From: Balneola sp. | Lineage (GTDB): Bacteria > Bacteroidota > Rhodothermia > Balneolales > Balneolaceae | Direction of reading: 5' to 3' | DNA: 64,000 bases | Assembly: GCA_002696035.1 (NCBI GenBank) | Contig: NZQV01000007.1 | Span: forward strand, 62,001-126,000 | In this document: positions 54,179-63,032 of the stretch, piece by piece | How the letters are laid out: every line of letters begins with the position of its first letter | How positions within the stretch are numbered: the stretch's first letter is position 1 | The notes under the pieces: generated by a model | Databases searched by the model: none | What the model was told of the DNA's origin: nothing | The model's input: the letters and a program-made list of their open reading frames with translations, nothing else | Position numbers and translations under genes: made by a program

Positions 54179-55261
54179 TTATTTCTTGGAACCAACGTGC
54201 TTCATCACGGGCTTACATCCCCATCCTGAATGTAATTGTGCAGATTGCCGGCCAAATCGGGCAGGTTTATACCAAATTTCTATTCCCTGAGTATAGGCTT
54301 CAGGATCAAAGGGATGGATCTTAGCACAATCTATATTGTCTTTAAACAGTAAGGGCCTTTCGGAGACTTTATCTACGGCAGTGTAAGCAGAAAGTGATTT
54401 GATGTAGGTGCTCACCGTTTTTAAATCATAAAGAGCCAGTGAAATGGTGGTATGAACCGTTGTATCTAATCGCTGGAATGTGAATTCCCCTAAGAAACGC
54501 CCCAATTGAAGCGACGAAATATCTGGGTTAGTTTCCAGGAGTTGTATTGCATCTGAATCAATGTGGGAAAGGTGTAAATTTTGAGGAGAGGCAAGTAAGG
54601 TATGAGTAAACGGAGTCAGAAGTTTTGCCATTTCAGGTGTTCCATTATTACAAGTAGAAAGAGCCACCAGGCTAAACCGTTCATCGTCTGTTTTTAAAAA
54701 GTTCTGTATGCCTGTAGCAAATGAAAAGGTATTCACATCTATACCGGGTAAGGATCGGTGGTAGCCTTTGTTGTTACCTAGTGGAATTTCGTGCCCAAAA
54801 TAGAGGAAATAAGTTTGATGACTATCCGTCCGGTTTTGACCCCGGTATTTAGTCATTAATTGTGCTTCGGTCGTAAGAAAGGGTTCCCTTTTATCCTCAT
54901 GGCGATATTTCATATGGTTGATGAGCAGTCCATTTTTATATTGATAGAACCGGCTACTTTTTCGTGGAAACAGGCCAAGGATTTTTCTCTCTGGTCGCTG
55001 ATAATAAATAAAAACTTCACCCGAACGGGCTGCTTCACCTACTTCTAATGCGGTTGAGAGAACCCTGGAGTTTGCCTGAATAGGCTTGCCATCACTATTG
55101 TGGTAGAGGTAATCAGCATCGGCATGGATATAGTAGATCACTGAATAATTTACATCTCTTGTATTTTCGGTCAGTTCTTGCTCTGTAATAGAGGAGGTGT
55201 GGCTACAACCTGTAACAATGATCCCGATCAAACAAATAAGACAAAAAACCAGATGTTTCAT
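54179..55261 (-). CDS. Lipoprotein with caspase/clostripain-like (C11-type) fold
   Basis: 360 aa with lipobox VTGC (Cys19). The pattern YFLYFGHEIP puts His157 at the end of a hydrophobic strand, and LVALSTCNNGTPEMAKLL puts Cys204 after the next. This His/Cys layout is that of C11 clostripain-like cysteine peptidases. ASPQ follows as in that family. It would be an outer-membrane-anchored peptidase or a dead homologue. Assignment is by motif shape only. Confidence 0.55.
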   Translation of the reverse strand: MKHLVFCLICLIGIIVTGCSHTSSITEQELTENTRDVNYSVIYYIHADADYLYHNSDGKPIQANSRVLSTALEVGEAARSGEVFIYYQRPERKILGLFPRKSSRFYQYKNGLLINHMKYRHEDKREPFLTTEAQLMTKYRGQNRTDSHQTYFLYFGHEIPLGNNKGYHRSLPGIDVNTFSFATGIQNFLKTDDERFSLVALSTCNNGTPEMAKLLTPFTHTLLASPQNLHLSHIDSDAIQLLETNPDISSLQLGRFLGEFTFQRLDTTVHTTISLALYDLKTVSTYIKSLSAYTAVDKVSERPLLFKDNIDCAKIHPFDPEAYTQGIEIWYKPARFGRQSAQLHSGWGCKPVMKHVGSKK

Positions 55262-55371
55262 GGTTAATAATGTTTAGTAAACAAATAAAATAAAGAATCC
55301 CCATCCACCATCTACTGGGTCAACAGATAGATTGGCAGAAAGGGATTTGTTTTTTTAGGAAAACAATTAGG

Positions 55372-55815
55372 TTATAAAAGCAGCAGAATGATAAGGATCA
55401 AAAGTGCTGTTGTAACTCCAATAGTAATGGTGCGGTTAGCTTGTTCGATGAAATCCTGGGAATAATCGGAGAAGTTATCCAGATCTTCGTCCATGATTTC
55501 GTCAAATCCATCCAAGCCATTTAGCTCACTTATTTTTTCTGACAAGTCAGATTTGTAGGATGCGAGCTTGGCACTTTCATCCTCGGTAAGGGATGCCAAT
55601 GATTCTATGCGATCAAGTGTGGTAATCATTTTAGTAAATGATCTATTTAAAATAGCTCGTTTCTCGTCCGCATTGTTAGTGTTCTGAACTTCTTCAACGG
55701 TTTCGTTAAAATGCTTTTTAAAAGATTCAGAAACGTTTGCTGATTGTGCAAAAGAAACAGTTTGGATCGTACATACAAATAATATGGAAGCAAGAAGGGT
55801 GTTTAAGGTTCTCAT
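55372..55815 (-). CDS. Secreted/membrane protein of unknown function
   Basis: 147 aa: signal peptide (ASILFVCTIQTVSFAQ), a helical acidic middle, and a C-terminal transmembrane helix (TTALLILIILLLL). It starts 17 nt after the YtxH gene stops on the same strand, so the two are an operon. No family recognised. Confidence 0.65.
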   Translation of the reverse strand: MRTLNTLLASILFVCTIQTVSFAQSANVSESFKKHFNETVEEVQNTNNADEKRAILNRSFTKMITTLDRIESLASLTEDESAKLASYKSDLSEKISELNGLDGFDEIMDEDLDNFSDYSQDFIEQANRTITIGVTTALLILIILLLL

Positions 55816-55832
55816 TATGTTTTTGTTTTTAG

Positions 55833-56123
55833 TTAATGGATTTCGTTGGTCACTTTTTCGAGTGCATCAGCTTTGATCTTTTTCGCTTTGGTAATGGCCT
55901 TTTCGCCCAAACGAATGGTTTGATCTTCCAGATTTTCAAAAGGGTGAGATACTGAATCGGCTATTTCATTAAAATTATCTATGATATAGTCTTTGTATTC
56001 ACTCCCTTTCTTTGCAATTCTGTTTCTTGTTTTTGATCCTTTACCTGGTGCAAATAAAGTTCCTGCGATAACTCCTGTTGCTGCTGCAAAAATACTGGTG
56101 ATGATAAGCGATGAAATTTTCAT
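55833..56123 (-). CDS. YtxH-family stress protein
   Basis: 96 aa. The N-terminal glycine-zipper membrane segment SIFAAATGVIAGTLFAPGKGSKTR is diagnostic of YtxH, with the LFAP/GSKTR signature. A helical tail follows. YtxH proteins are induced by general stress in other bacteria. It is co-directional with the next membrane gene. Confidence 0.85.
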   Translation of the reverse strand: MKISSLIITSIFAAATGVIAGTLFAPGKGSKTRNRIAKKGSEYKDYIIDNFNEIADSVSHPFENLEDQTIRLGEKAITKAKKIKADALEKVTNEIH

Positions 56124-56248
56124 GTTGTTCTCTCTTTTGATTTTGATGGATGGATATTTTTAATCTTTTAAAACCGTAAAATTCAGGTCAATAAAGTGGT
56201 TTAATCAATTCTTTTGACCTGAGTTTGAAAGGGTTGGTGTTGCAATGG

Positions 56249-56404
56249 CTAGGCTATTTTTTTACCCTGTATTAATTGTAATAGAATTGCAATCACAGCT
56301 ATTACTAAAAGGATATGGATGAGGCCTCCTGTGCTGTAGCCTACAAATCCGACTAACCAGGCGATTACTAAAATTACGGCTACTATGTATAATAGATTTC
56401 CCAT
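56249..56404 (-). CDS. lmo0937-family micro-membrane protein (51 aa)
   Basis: Read by hand: ATG at 56404-56402, stop at 56251-56249. It has two transmembrane helices around LLYIVAVILVIAWLVGF and IHILLVIAVIAILLQLI, with a GGLI turn and a KK end. This matches the small lmo0937/DUF5670 stress-linked membrane proteins, usually found beside YtxH or CsbD genes. It is too short for most gene callers' thresholds. Confidence 0.85.
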   Translation of the reverse strand: MGNLLYIVAVILVIAWLVGFVGYSTGGLIHILLVIAVIAILLQLIQGKKIA

Positions 56405-56428
56405 GATAGGTGTTGTTTTAGGTTTTGG

Positions 56429-56890
56429 TTAATTTGATGATGTAGTGGTATTTGGAGGGGAGAAGAAATTCTCCAGTGAATTTCCGAGATTATCCATTCT
56501 GTTGCTGAAGCTGTCTTTGAATTCATCCCAGTTGTCTCTGCCGGATGCTTTATAATTATCCATTTCGCGCTTAAGCGTGCTAAGGGAATCCTCATACTCA
56601 TCAAGCTGATTTTCGAGGTCAACCCTGATTTCGCTATCAGATTCATTTTTTATTTTCTGCTTTATTGTGCTGATGGTCCGGTTATATTCTTTGACCTGTT
56701 CTTCATGTCTTACTCTATATATCCGAATCTCGGCCTCTACTTCACTTTTTGCAATTGCTAAATCTCGATCTGCTTCAATTACCGATGTTTTAGCATTCTC
56801 CATCTTTTTAGAGGGGCTATCACAACTTGTCAGAATAAAGCTGGTAAAAAGTGTGATAGTAGTTATTAGTATTCCTATTGTGTATTTCAT
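56429..56890 (-). CDS. Coiled-coil lipoprotein
   Basis: 153 aa with lipobox LTSC (Cys23). The mature protein is one long charged coiled coil (MENAKTSVIEADRDLAIAKSEVEAEI...) with a Ser/Thr/Asn-rich end. It starts the minus-strand group that continues with the lmo0937-type, YtxH and secreted genes. Function unknown; an envelope-stress role is inferred from neighbours. Confidence 0.7.
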   Translation of the reverse strand: MKYTIGILITTITLFTSFILTSCDSPSKKMENAKTSVIEADRDLAIAKSEVEAEIRIYRVRHEEQVKEYNRTISTIKQKIKNESDSEIRVDLENQLDEYEDSLSTLKREMDNYKASGRDNWDEFKDSFSNRMDNLGNSLENFFSPPNTTTSSN

Positions 56891-57454
56891 AAGTGATTGG
56901 GCTTGGTTGATGATTAGTTTTTTACTTGCCTAAATGGATTTCAGTGATGAGATCCCGCGGCATTTGAAAGAATTTTTCTTCAAAGAATAGTATTGCTCAT
57001 ATAAGGCTTCTTTCCGCACCTGTATAACTAATCTCTTTTCCTGTGTTGGGTAAACTTTGTTCAGGGAGAGAATGGTTTAACAATTCATAATGTGGGGTAA
57101 TTATAACTGATGAGTGTTATATAGAGGTGATAAGGTGTTATACATTTGACAGTTCTTCAGGGTCTTTTCTATTTGAAAGGCCTTACTGACAGTGAGCCCC
57201 TATTTTTCTCTATAAAACACAGATATAGACTTTTTCCGAATACCAATCTGTGATATATATAAGACTACCTGTAGTTGGTATAATAGTTCGCTGATCATGT
57301 TCTCATATTTTGACAGCATTCAAAAAAGAAAAGGGGGCTGCAATGCCCTGAATTGGTAAGCAGAGAACGATTATATAAATGTAGAAGAGGTCGGCTCAAA
57401 AGGTCTTATCAAAAACGAACAAGTACGGAAATCAAAAATAAAGTCTGAGAGAGC
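56891..57454. other. 564-bp gene-free stretch
   Basis: This is the divergent control region between the stress cluster and the ATPase-like gene. It is AT-rich with several TATAT tracts. I find no convincing open frame, repeat or RNA gene. Confidence 0.4.
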
Positions 57455-57997
57455 ATGTATATCGATAGAAAACTTTCTTCTGTTATAATGGTGATTGAGC
57501 GGATATATCTTCCAAGAGCACGAGATACCGGCACTTATCTTTCCCTGAAGAGTCAAATTGAAACAGAAATACATTTCACAACTGATTTTTTCATTAACCT
57601 GATTCAGGTTACCGGAAATTTAGTAGCCAGTGCATTTAAGTGTACTCCATCCAACGGTTCTGTTGAAGTGGTTTATACTCTAGATACCGATGAAAGCAAA
57701 CTGAAAATGGCTGTTAAATACACTGGAAAAAGCATTGCTCACGATCTGGTATCGGCATTTAGAAAGGGCAAGAAAACGGAGACGATAAAAGTTGATGGGG
57801 AAATATGTTTTGCGGCCCGACTCCATCATGTAATGCAAATAATTTTAAAGGAAAATGGTCGCATTTTTATGGAGAACGGCAATGATTCAGAGACAACCTT
57901 CTCTCTAATGTTTCCTATTAAGAACAAATATTTTAATCAGATAAACGGTTACCCTGAACTTGTTAAGACTAATGAAATGGCTATTAGTGGATTCTAA
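57455..57997 (+). CDS. Stand-alone, degenerate histidine-kinase ATPase-like domain
   Basis: 180 aa. Residues about 45-155 follow the GHKL ATPase order: N-box-like QVTGNLVASAFKCTPSNGSVEV, then a G1-like VKYTGKSI in which the ATP-binding Asp of DxGxG is replaced by Tyr, and a beta end (TFSLMFPIKN). No DHp or sensor domain precedes it. Probably non-catalytic: a partner or remnant of a two-component sensor. Confidence 0.5.
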   Translation: MYIDRKLSSVIMVIERIYLPRARDTGTYLSLKSQIETEIHFTTDFFINLIQVTGNLVASAFKCTPSNGSVEVVYTLDTDESKLKMAVKYTGKSIAHDLVSAFRKGKKTETIKVDGEICFAARLHHVMQIILKENGRIFMENGNDSETTFSLMFPIKNKYFNQINGYPELVKTNEMAISGF

Positions 57998-58149
57998 GGG
58001 CTATTAATTTTTTAAGAAGTGATCTATCTGGTGGGTACAGATAGGCAGGCCGGTTGGTTACGCATTTGATGGATCAGGTAAATCCGATCACAAGAGTTTT
58101 GCTCCCAAAAAGAATGTATCTAAGATTTAATCCACACTTATGGAACTTT

Positions 58150-59070
58150 ATGAATATACCTGCAATAGCCATTCACGGGGGTTCAGGAACGATCACGTTT
58201 AACCCTGAGGATTCTGAGTTAAAGAAACAATATCTGAACGCTCTGAATAATGCTTTGGCCGAGGGATTTGGAATGTTGACAAAGGGCTATTCAGCAAGGG
58301 AATCTGTCTGTAAAGCGGTAACGATCCTCGAAGATTGTGACCTGTTTAATGCCGGCAAAGGATCGGTATTTACAGCAAAAGGTCGGCATGAAATGGATGC
58401 GGCTATCATGGATGGAAGCACCCTTAAAGCGGGAGCAGTTGCAGGGCTGAGGGGCGTTAAGAATCCGGTTTTGGTTGCTTATGATCTCCTTCTTCATACC
58501 CCTTTGGTTATGATTGCCGGAGAGCAGGCGATAGAATATGCTCGCCAAAAGGATTTCAAATTCGAGTCAGACTCTTATTTTTATACTCAGCTCCGACACG
58601 ATCAATGGCAGCAACTGAAAGGAAATAGTGAGATGAAGCTGGATCATTCCGGGGAAGGAGCAAAGTTTGGTACCGTAGGAGCTGTTGCCGTAGATGCTGA
58701 TGGGAATGTAGCTGCTGCCACATCAACAGGTGGAATGACGAACAAGACCTGGGGCCGGGTTGGAGACAGTCCGCTAATTGGGGCAGGAACCTACGCAAAC
58801 AACAAAACTTGTGCGATATCCTGTACGGGACATGGAGAATATTTCATTCGTGGTGTTGTGGCTTATGATGTTTCTTGTTTGATGGAATATGCCGGTATGA
58901 GTCTTAAACAGGCCACTGATATGGTAATTCATCAAAAATTACAAAAAATGGAAGGGGAGGGCGGATTGATTGCAGTGGACCCATTGGGAAACATCAGTAT
59001 GCCATTTAATACCGAAGGAATGTACAGAGGGATGAAGAATAAAACAGATTCATTTACTCAGATACTCTGA
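58150..59070 (+). CDS. Isoaspartyl peptidase / L-asparaginase (Ntn, type III)
   Basis: Threonine Ntn-hydrolase cleaving beta-aspartyl dipeptides. I start it at ATG 58150 (306 aa, MNIPAIAIHGGSG), because family members begin that way; the longer frame is unsupported. The autocleavage site is GTVGAVAVD (nucleophile Thr), followed by GNVAAATSTGGMTNK and the binding loop RVGDSPLIGAGTYA. Beside cyanophycinase, its likely job is to split beta-Asp-Arg dipeptides. It overlaps the convergent cphB by 17 nt. Confidence 0.93.
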   Translation: MNIPAIAIHGGSGTITFNPEDSELKKQYLNALNNALAEGFGMLTKGYSARESVCKAVTILEDCDLFNAGKGSVFTAKGRHEMDAAIMDGSTLKAGAVAGLRGVKNPVLVAYDLLLHTPLVMIAGEQAIEYARQKDFKFESDSYFYTQLRHDQWQQLKGNSEMKLDHSGEGAKFGTVGAVAVDADGNVAAATSTGGMTNKTWGRVGDSPLIGAGTYANNKTCAISCTGHGEYFIRGVVAYDVSCLMEYAGMSLKQATDMVIHQKLQKMEGEGGLIAVDPLGNISMPFNTEGMYRGMKNKTDSFTQIL

Positions 59071-59938
59071 CTTCTGGAATATGGTGCCTTGTGTCGTAGT
59101 GTATTCTGGCAATTTTATCCCGGATATTATATCTGTCTTGAGTTGCCAGTATATGAACGGTTAAGTTTGCGAGAGAAATCGGTATCCTCTTTTTTAATTT
59201 GCCATATTGATTATAGTTCAGGTTGCTGCCATCAAAAATTACAACGATTCCTGAGCCAATAATTTCTAAAATATTTCCTTCTCTGATAATAACACCGGTA
59301 TCCTCTCCCAAACCTACCCCCAGTTTGTCTGGATGGAGAGCAACCGCTTCTGCAAGCCTGCCAAATCTGTGTCTTTTAATAAAGTGGCTGTCAAAAATAA
59401 TCTCACTTATCAAACCAAGTCCTGTTCCCATTTTAAGATCATTCTTTCTTATAACAGTGCCATTTCGCCCACCTGAAATCATTTCCTGAGACATCACGAC
59501 GGCCCCCGCGCTGGTTCCTGCTATGGTGAATTTTTCATTCTGATAACGTTCATGAATTAAGCGATGAGCCAGGGTGTCCTTTATAATTCGGCTAATCTTA
59601 CTCTGATCTCCGCCTGAAAAAAGAATGATGTCCGAACTGCTAATACGGTTAAGGGTGGAAGATTGATCCGCTTCATTACGATCACGGATATCTAAAACTC
59701 CAATATTTTCCACTCCTAGTCTCAAAAATGACTCTTTATATTTTTTTCCGACAACTTCAGGTATTTCTGAGGCGGTGGTGATGATCTCAATTCGCGGTTT
59801 AGAGACTTCAGCATTGTTTATGATATCCTGAAGAATGAACCCTTCCCCAAAAGTTGACTGAAATCCCTCTTCTGTTTTTCTAAACTTTTTTTGCTCGTTA
59901 CCGCCAATAGCAATTAGCGTTCCTTTTGGAGTCTTCAT
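59054..59938 (-). CDS. cphB: Cyanophycinase
   Basis: Serine exopeptidase of the class I glutamine-amidotransferase-like fold, releasing beta-Asp-Arg from cyanophycin. The product is 294 aa. Ser143 is the nucleophile in GTSAGA (141-146). FSGGDQ is at 107-112, and DSHFIKRHRFGRL is typical. GLGEDTGVII completes the signature. No signal peptide, so it is intracellular. Confidence 0.93.
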   Translation of the reverse strand: MKTPKGTLIAIGGNEQKKFRKTEEGFQSTFGEGFILQDIINNAEVSKPRIEIITTASEIPEVVGKKYKESFLRLGVENIGVLDIRDRNEADQSSTLNRISSSDIILFSGGDQSKISRIIKDTLAHRLIHERYQNEKFTIAGTSAGAVVMSQEMISGGRNGTVIRKNDLKMGTGLGLISEIIFDSHFIKRHRFGRLAEAVALHPDKLGVGLGEDTGVIIREGNILEIIGSGIVVIFDGSNLNYNQYGKLKKRIPISLANLTVHILATQDRYNIRDKIARIHYDTRHHIPEVRVSE

Positions 59939-59985
59939 TTATGGGGTATCTATGACTTGATCAGAATAGTGTGTCACGAAGGTAG

Positions 59986-60174
59986 TTAACTTTCTTCTGG
60001 GAAAATGTACTTAGTTTTAGGGGCTTCAATCGGTCGCGGTGTCCAAGTATAAGCTATCATCATTTCAAGACTGTTCTTGGTGGTCTGGGTTCTATGGTAT
60101 ATGCAACAATTAGATGGATTCCTGTAATCTTTCCTTAGCTCCTCTTTAATAAATTGAGCATTCTGCAAATTCAT
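59986..60174 (-). CDS. Possible small protein before cphB
   Basis: 62-codon open frame between divergent cphB and cphA, ending 47 nt before cphB in the same direction. Composition is plausible for a soluble protein, but no family is recognised. It could be non-coding leader sequence. Confidence 0.3.
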   Translation of the reverse strand: MNLQNAQFIKEELRKDYRNPSNCCIYHRTQTTKNSLEMMIAYTWTPRPIEAPKTKYIFPEES

Positions 60175-60189
60175 GCAGCATAAATTTCA

Positions 60190-62889
60190 ATGAAGGTTCT
60201 GATGAATATTCTGAATGTAAACGTGATGTCCGGTCCGAATAAATGGTCTGTAAAAAGGAATAAACTTGTAGTTATGCAGCTGGATATCGGTGATCTGGAA
60301 TTTAGGCCCACCAATGAAATAGAAGGTTTTTATGGGCGAATAAAAGTAATGATTCCCGGACTGTATGAACACCACTGTTCGGAAGGAAAGCCGGGCGGTT
60401 TTTTTGCACGTGTAAAAGAGGGTACCTGGATCGGTCATGTTATTGAACATATTGCAATTGAACTTCAGGTTATGGCTGGTATTAAGGCTGGTTTTGGACG
60501 AACTCGCGGAACGGGTGAAAAGGGCCATTACTATGTGGTATTTGATTGTGTCGATGAAGAGTCTGGACGGCTCGTTGCAGAGAAAGCCGTATTAATTGCA
60601 CAAAACCTGGTAGATGGAATCGAAACGAATATTAAGCACCATGTTGAAGAGATCAGACTGAAGAATTATGAACACACTCCCGGCCCCAGTACAGCATCAA
60701 TTTTAAAAGAGGCTGCTTTGCGTGATATACCAGCTCTTCAACTCGAAGACAACTCTTCCTGGCAGTTGGGTTATGGCTGTAATCAAAAGCGAATTTCTGC
60801 TACCATAACTTCATCAACCAGCTATAATTCTGTTGAAATAGTGTGTAATAAAGAGGTCTGTAGGGACCTGTTAAATAGCATGGCTGTACCAATTGCTGAA
60901 GGAAATGCTATAGAATCATTGGGTGAACTGAAGCATGTAACCGATTCCCTGGGATTTCCTATCGTTATTAAGCCGGCAAATGGCAATCAGGGACGCGGAG
61001 TAACAACAAATATTCGAACATTAGAACAAGCAGAAGATGCGTTTAAATTTGCGTCTGCTATTTGTCAGCGGGTTATTGTTGAGAGGTTTATCCCCGGTTT
61101 TGACTATCGCCTGCTTATGGTTGATGGGAAATTAGCCGCTGCTGCTAAACGCACCCCGCCTCATGTGGTTGGTGATGGAAAATTATCTATTCACGAATTG
61201 ATCAATGTAATAAACAGAGACCCTAAAAGGGGAGTGGGCCATAAGAATGTTCTTACAAAGATAGATATAGGGATTGCAGCAAGGTCCATTCTGTCTAGTA
61301 AAAAATATTCCTTAAGTACCATTCTGAAAATAGGTGAGTTGCTTTATTTAGATTATGCAGCAAACCTTAGTAAAGGAGGAACTGCAGAAGATGTAACGGA
61401 TCAGGTTCATCCGGAAGTAGTAAAAGTAGCTGCAAGAGTGAGCAAAATAACAGGTCTTGATATTTGTGGAATTGACCTGATGGCTCAAACGCTCACCAAG
61501 CCCTTTGCCGAAACAGGAGGTGTTGTACTGGAGGTAAATGCTGCACCGGGGTTTAGAATGCATCTTTCGCCATCTCAGGGAACGCCCCGAAATGTAGCCT
61601 CACCCGTTTTGGATATGTTGTTCCCAAAAGGTAAAAGTAGCCGGATACCTATCATTGCAGTAACAGGAACCAATGGAAAGACAACCACAACAAGATTGAT
61701 TGCTCACATCATGAAAGGAGCAGGGCGCAGGGTTGGATACACCACGACAGATGGAATTTATGTAAACGATGAACTACTTATGAAAGGTGATTGTGGAGGA
61801 CCTAAAAGTGCACAGCTGATCCTAAAAGACCCTACAGTTGACACTGCAGTACTTGAATGTGCACGAGGAGGAATTCTGCGGGCGGGACTTGGATTTGACC
61901 ACTGTGATGTTGCTGTAGTAACAAACGTTGCGGCAGATCATTTAGGAATCAAGGGGATTCATACACTTGATCAGTTGGCGGAACTGAAATCGGTGGTGCC
62001 GGAAAGTGTACATCCTGAAGGCTATGCCATTCTCAATGCTGATGATGACAGAGTGTATGCGATGGAAGAATATCTGAAATGTACGCCCGTACTTTTCTCC
62101 ATAAAGCACAATAATGCCCGGTTGACTAAACACCGTAAAGCAGGTGGGATATGCGCTGTTTTCACTGATAAGACAATAACAATCTGGGACGGACTAAATA
62201 CATACGCTATTGAACATATTAAAAACGTGCCATTAAGCTTTGGTGGTCGGGCTCTTTTTATGATTGAGAATATACTGGCAGCTGTTGCCGTGGCTTATAC
62301 TCAAAAGATATCTCCTGAGATCATTAGCAGTTCGCTAAGAAGCTTCTTGCCTTCACCGGAGCAAACCCCAGGGAGAATGAATCTGTTTCAATTTGAAAAT
62401 TACGATGTTTTGGTTGATTACTGCCACAATCCTGCGGGAATGGTTGCGATTAAAGAATTTATTGATAATTCCTCCTACCTCTACAAAACGGGGATCATTT
62501 GTGGTCTTGGGGATCGGAGAGAAGAAGACAGCCTGGAGCTTGGCAGGCTCTCTGCGGAAGTCTTTTGCAAAATTATTATACGAGAGGACAATGATTTGAG
62601 GGGGAAAGCGAGCGGAGAGTCATCTGCTATTGTGAAACAAGGTGTTGAAAATTCCTGCTATAATCCTCCCGTAGTGTATATTCCTAATGAGAAGCAGGCC
62701 CTTCTGTTTGCTATAGAAAATGCTCTGCCGGGTACACTTGTCATGCTCTGTGTAGAACATATCGACGAGATGATCAGCCTGGTAAAACTAATGCAGTTGG
62801 ATGAGCAAAGAAAAAAAGCTAAAAAATTGGGTAAGGCTATGCGAAAGAAGAAAGAAACTACTTTTGGGGTGAATATTTTGCAAGAGTAA
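60190..62889 (+). CDS. cphA: Cyanophycin synthetase
   Basis: Polymerises Asp and Arg into cyanophycin with ATP, in the cytosol. The product is 899 aa, near the usual 870-900. An N-terminal domain (1-160, with WIGHVIEHIAIELQ) is followed by an ATP-grasp domain (about 210-480, with VIKPANGNQGRGVTTNI and EVNAAPGFRMHL). A Mur-ligase-like domain then starts at GTNGKTT (493-499) with CARGGILRAGLGFDHCD. The two ATP sites add Asp and Arg in turn. cphB and the isoaspartyl peptidase sit next door. Confidence 0.96.
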   Translation: MKVLMNILNVNVMSGPNKWSVKRNKLVVMQLDIGDLEFRPTNEIEGFYGRIKVMIPGLYEHHCSEGKPGGFFARVKEGTWIGHVIEHIAIELQVMAGIKAGFGRTRGTGEKGHYYVVFDCVDEESGRLVAEKAVLIAQNLVDGIETNIKHHVEEIRLKNYEHTPGPSTASILKEAALRDIPALQLEDNSSWQLGYGCNQKRISATITSSTSYNSVEIVCNKEVCRDLLNSMAVPIAEGNAIESLGELKHVTDSLGFPIVIKPANGNQGRGVTTNIRTLEQAEDAFKFASAICQRVIVERFIPGFDYRLLMVDGKLAAAAKRTPPHVVGDGKLSIHELINVINRDPKRGVGHKNVLTKIDIGIAARSILSSKKYSLSTILKIGELLYLDYAANLSKGGTAEDVTDQVHPEVVKVAARVSKITGLDICGIDLMAQTLTKPFAETGGVVLEVNAAPGFRMHLSPSQGTPRNVASPVLDMLFPKGKSSRIPIIAVTGTNGKTTTTRLIAHIMKGAGRRVGYTTTDGIYVNDELLMKGDCGGPKSAQLILKDPTVDTAVLECARGGILRAGLGFDHCDVAVVTNVAADHLGIKGIHTLDQLAELKSVVPESVHPEGYAILNADDDRVYAMEEYLKCTPVLFSIKHNNARLTKHRKAGGICAVFTDKTITIWDGLNTYAIEHIKNVPLSFGGRALFMIENILAAVAVAYTQKISPEIISSSLRSFLPSPEQTPGRMNLFQFENYDVLVDYCHNPAGMVAIKEFIDNSSYLYKTGIICGLGDRREEDSLELGRLSAEVFCKIIIREDNDLRGKASGESSAIVKQGVENSCYNPPVVYIPNEKQALLFAIENALPGTLVMLCVEHIDEMISLVKLMQLDEQRKKAKKLGKAMRKKKETTFGVNILQE

Positions 62890-62974
62890 ATTCATTACAG
62901 AGAATCTATTCTTAATGATGAACATTTTTTTACGTATACCGATGACCATACTATCAAATTCAGGCATACAAAAA

Positions 62975-63001
62975 AAGCAGGCACTTTTGGGATGCCTGCT
63001 T
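62975..63001. terminator. Bidirectional terminator between cphA and the ice-binding-type gene
   Basis: AAGCAGGCA (62975-62983) pairs with TGCCTGCTT (62993-63001) around a 9-nt loop. The A-tract just before it gives a T-tract for the minus-strand gene. Confidence 0.85.
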
Positions 63002-63032
63002 AAAGAATTCAACGTTGTGTTCCGTTTTGTAC

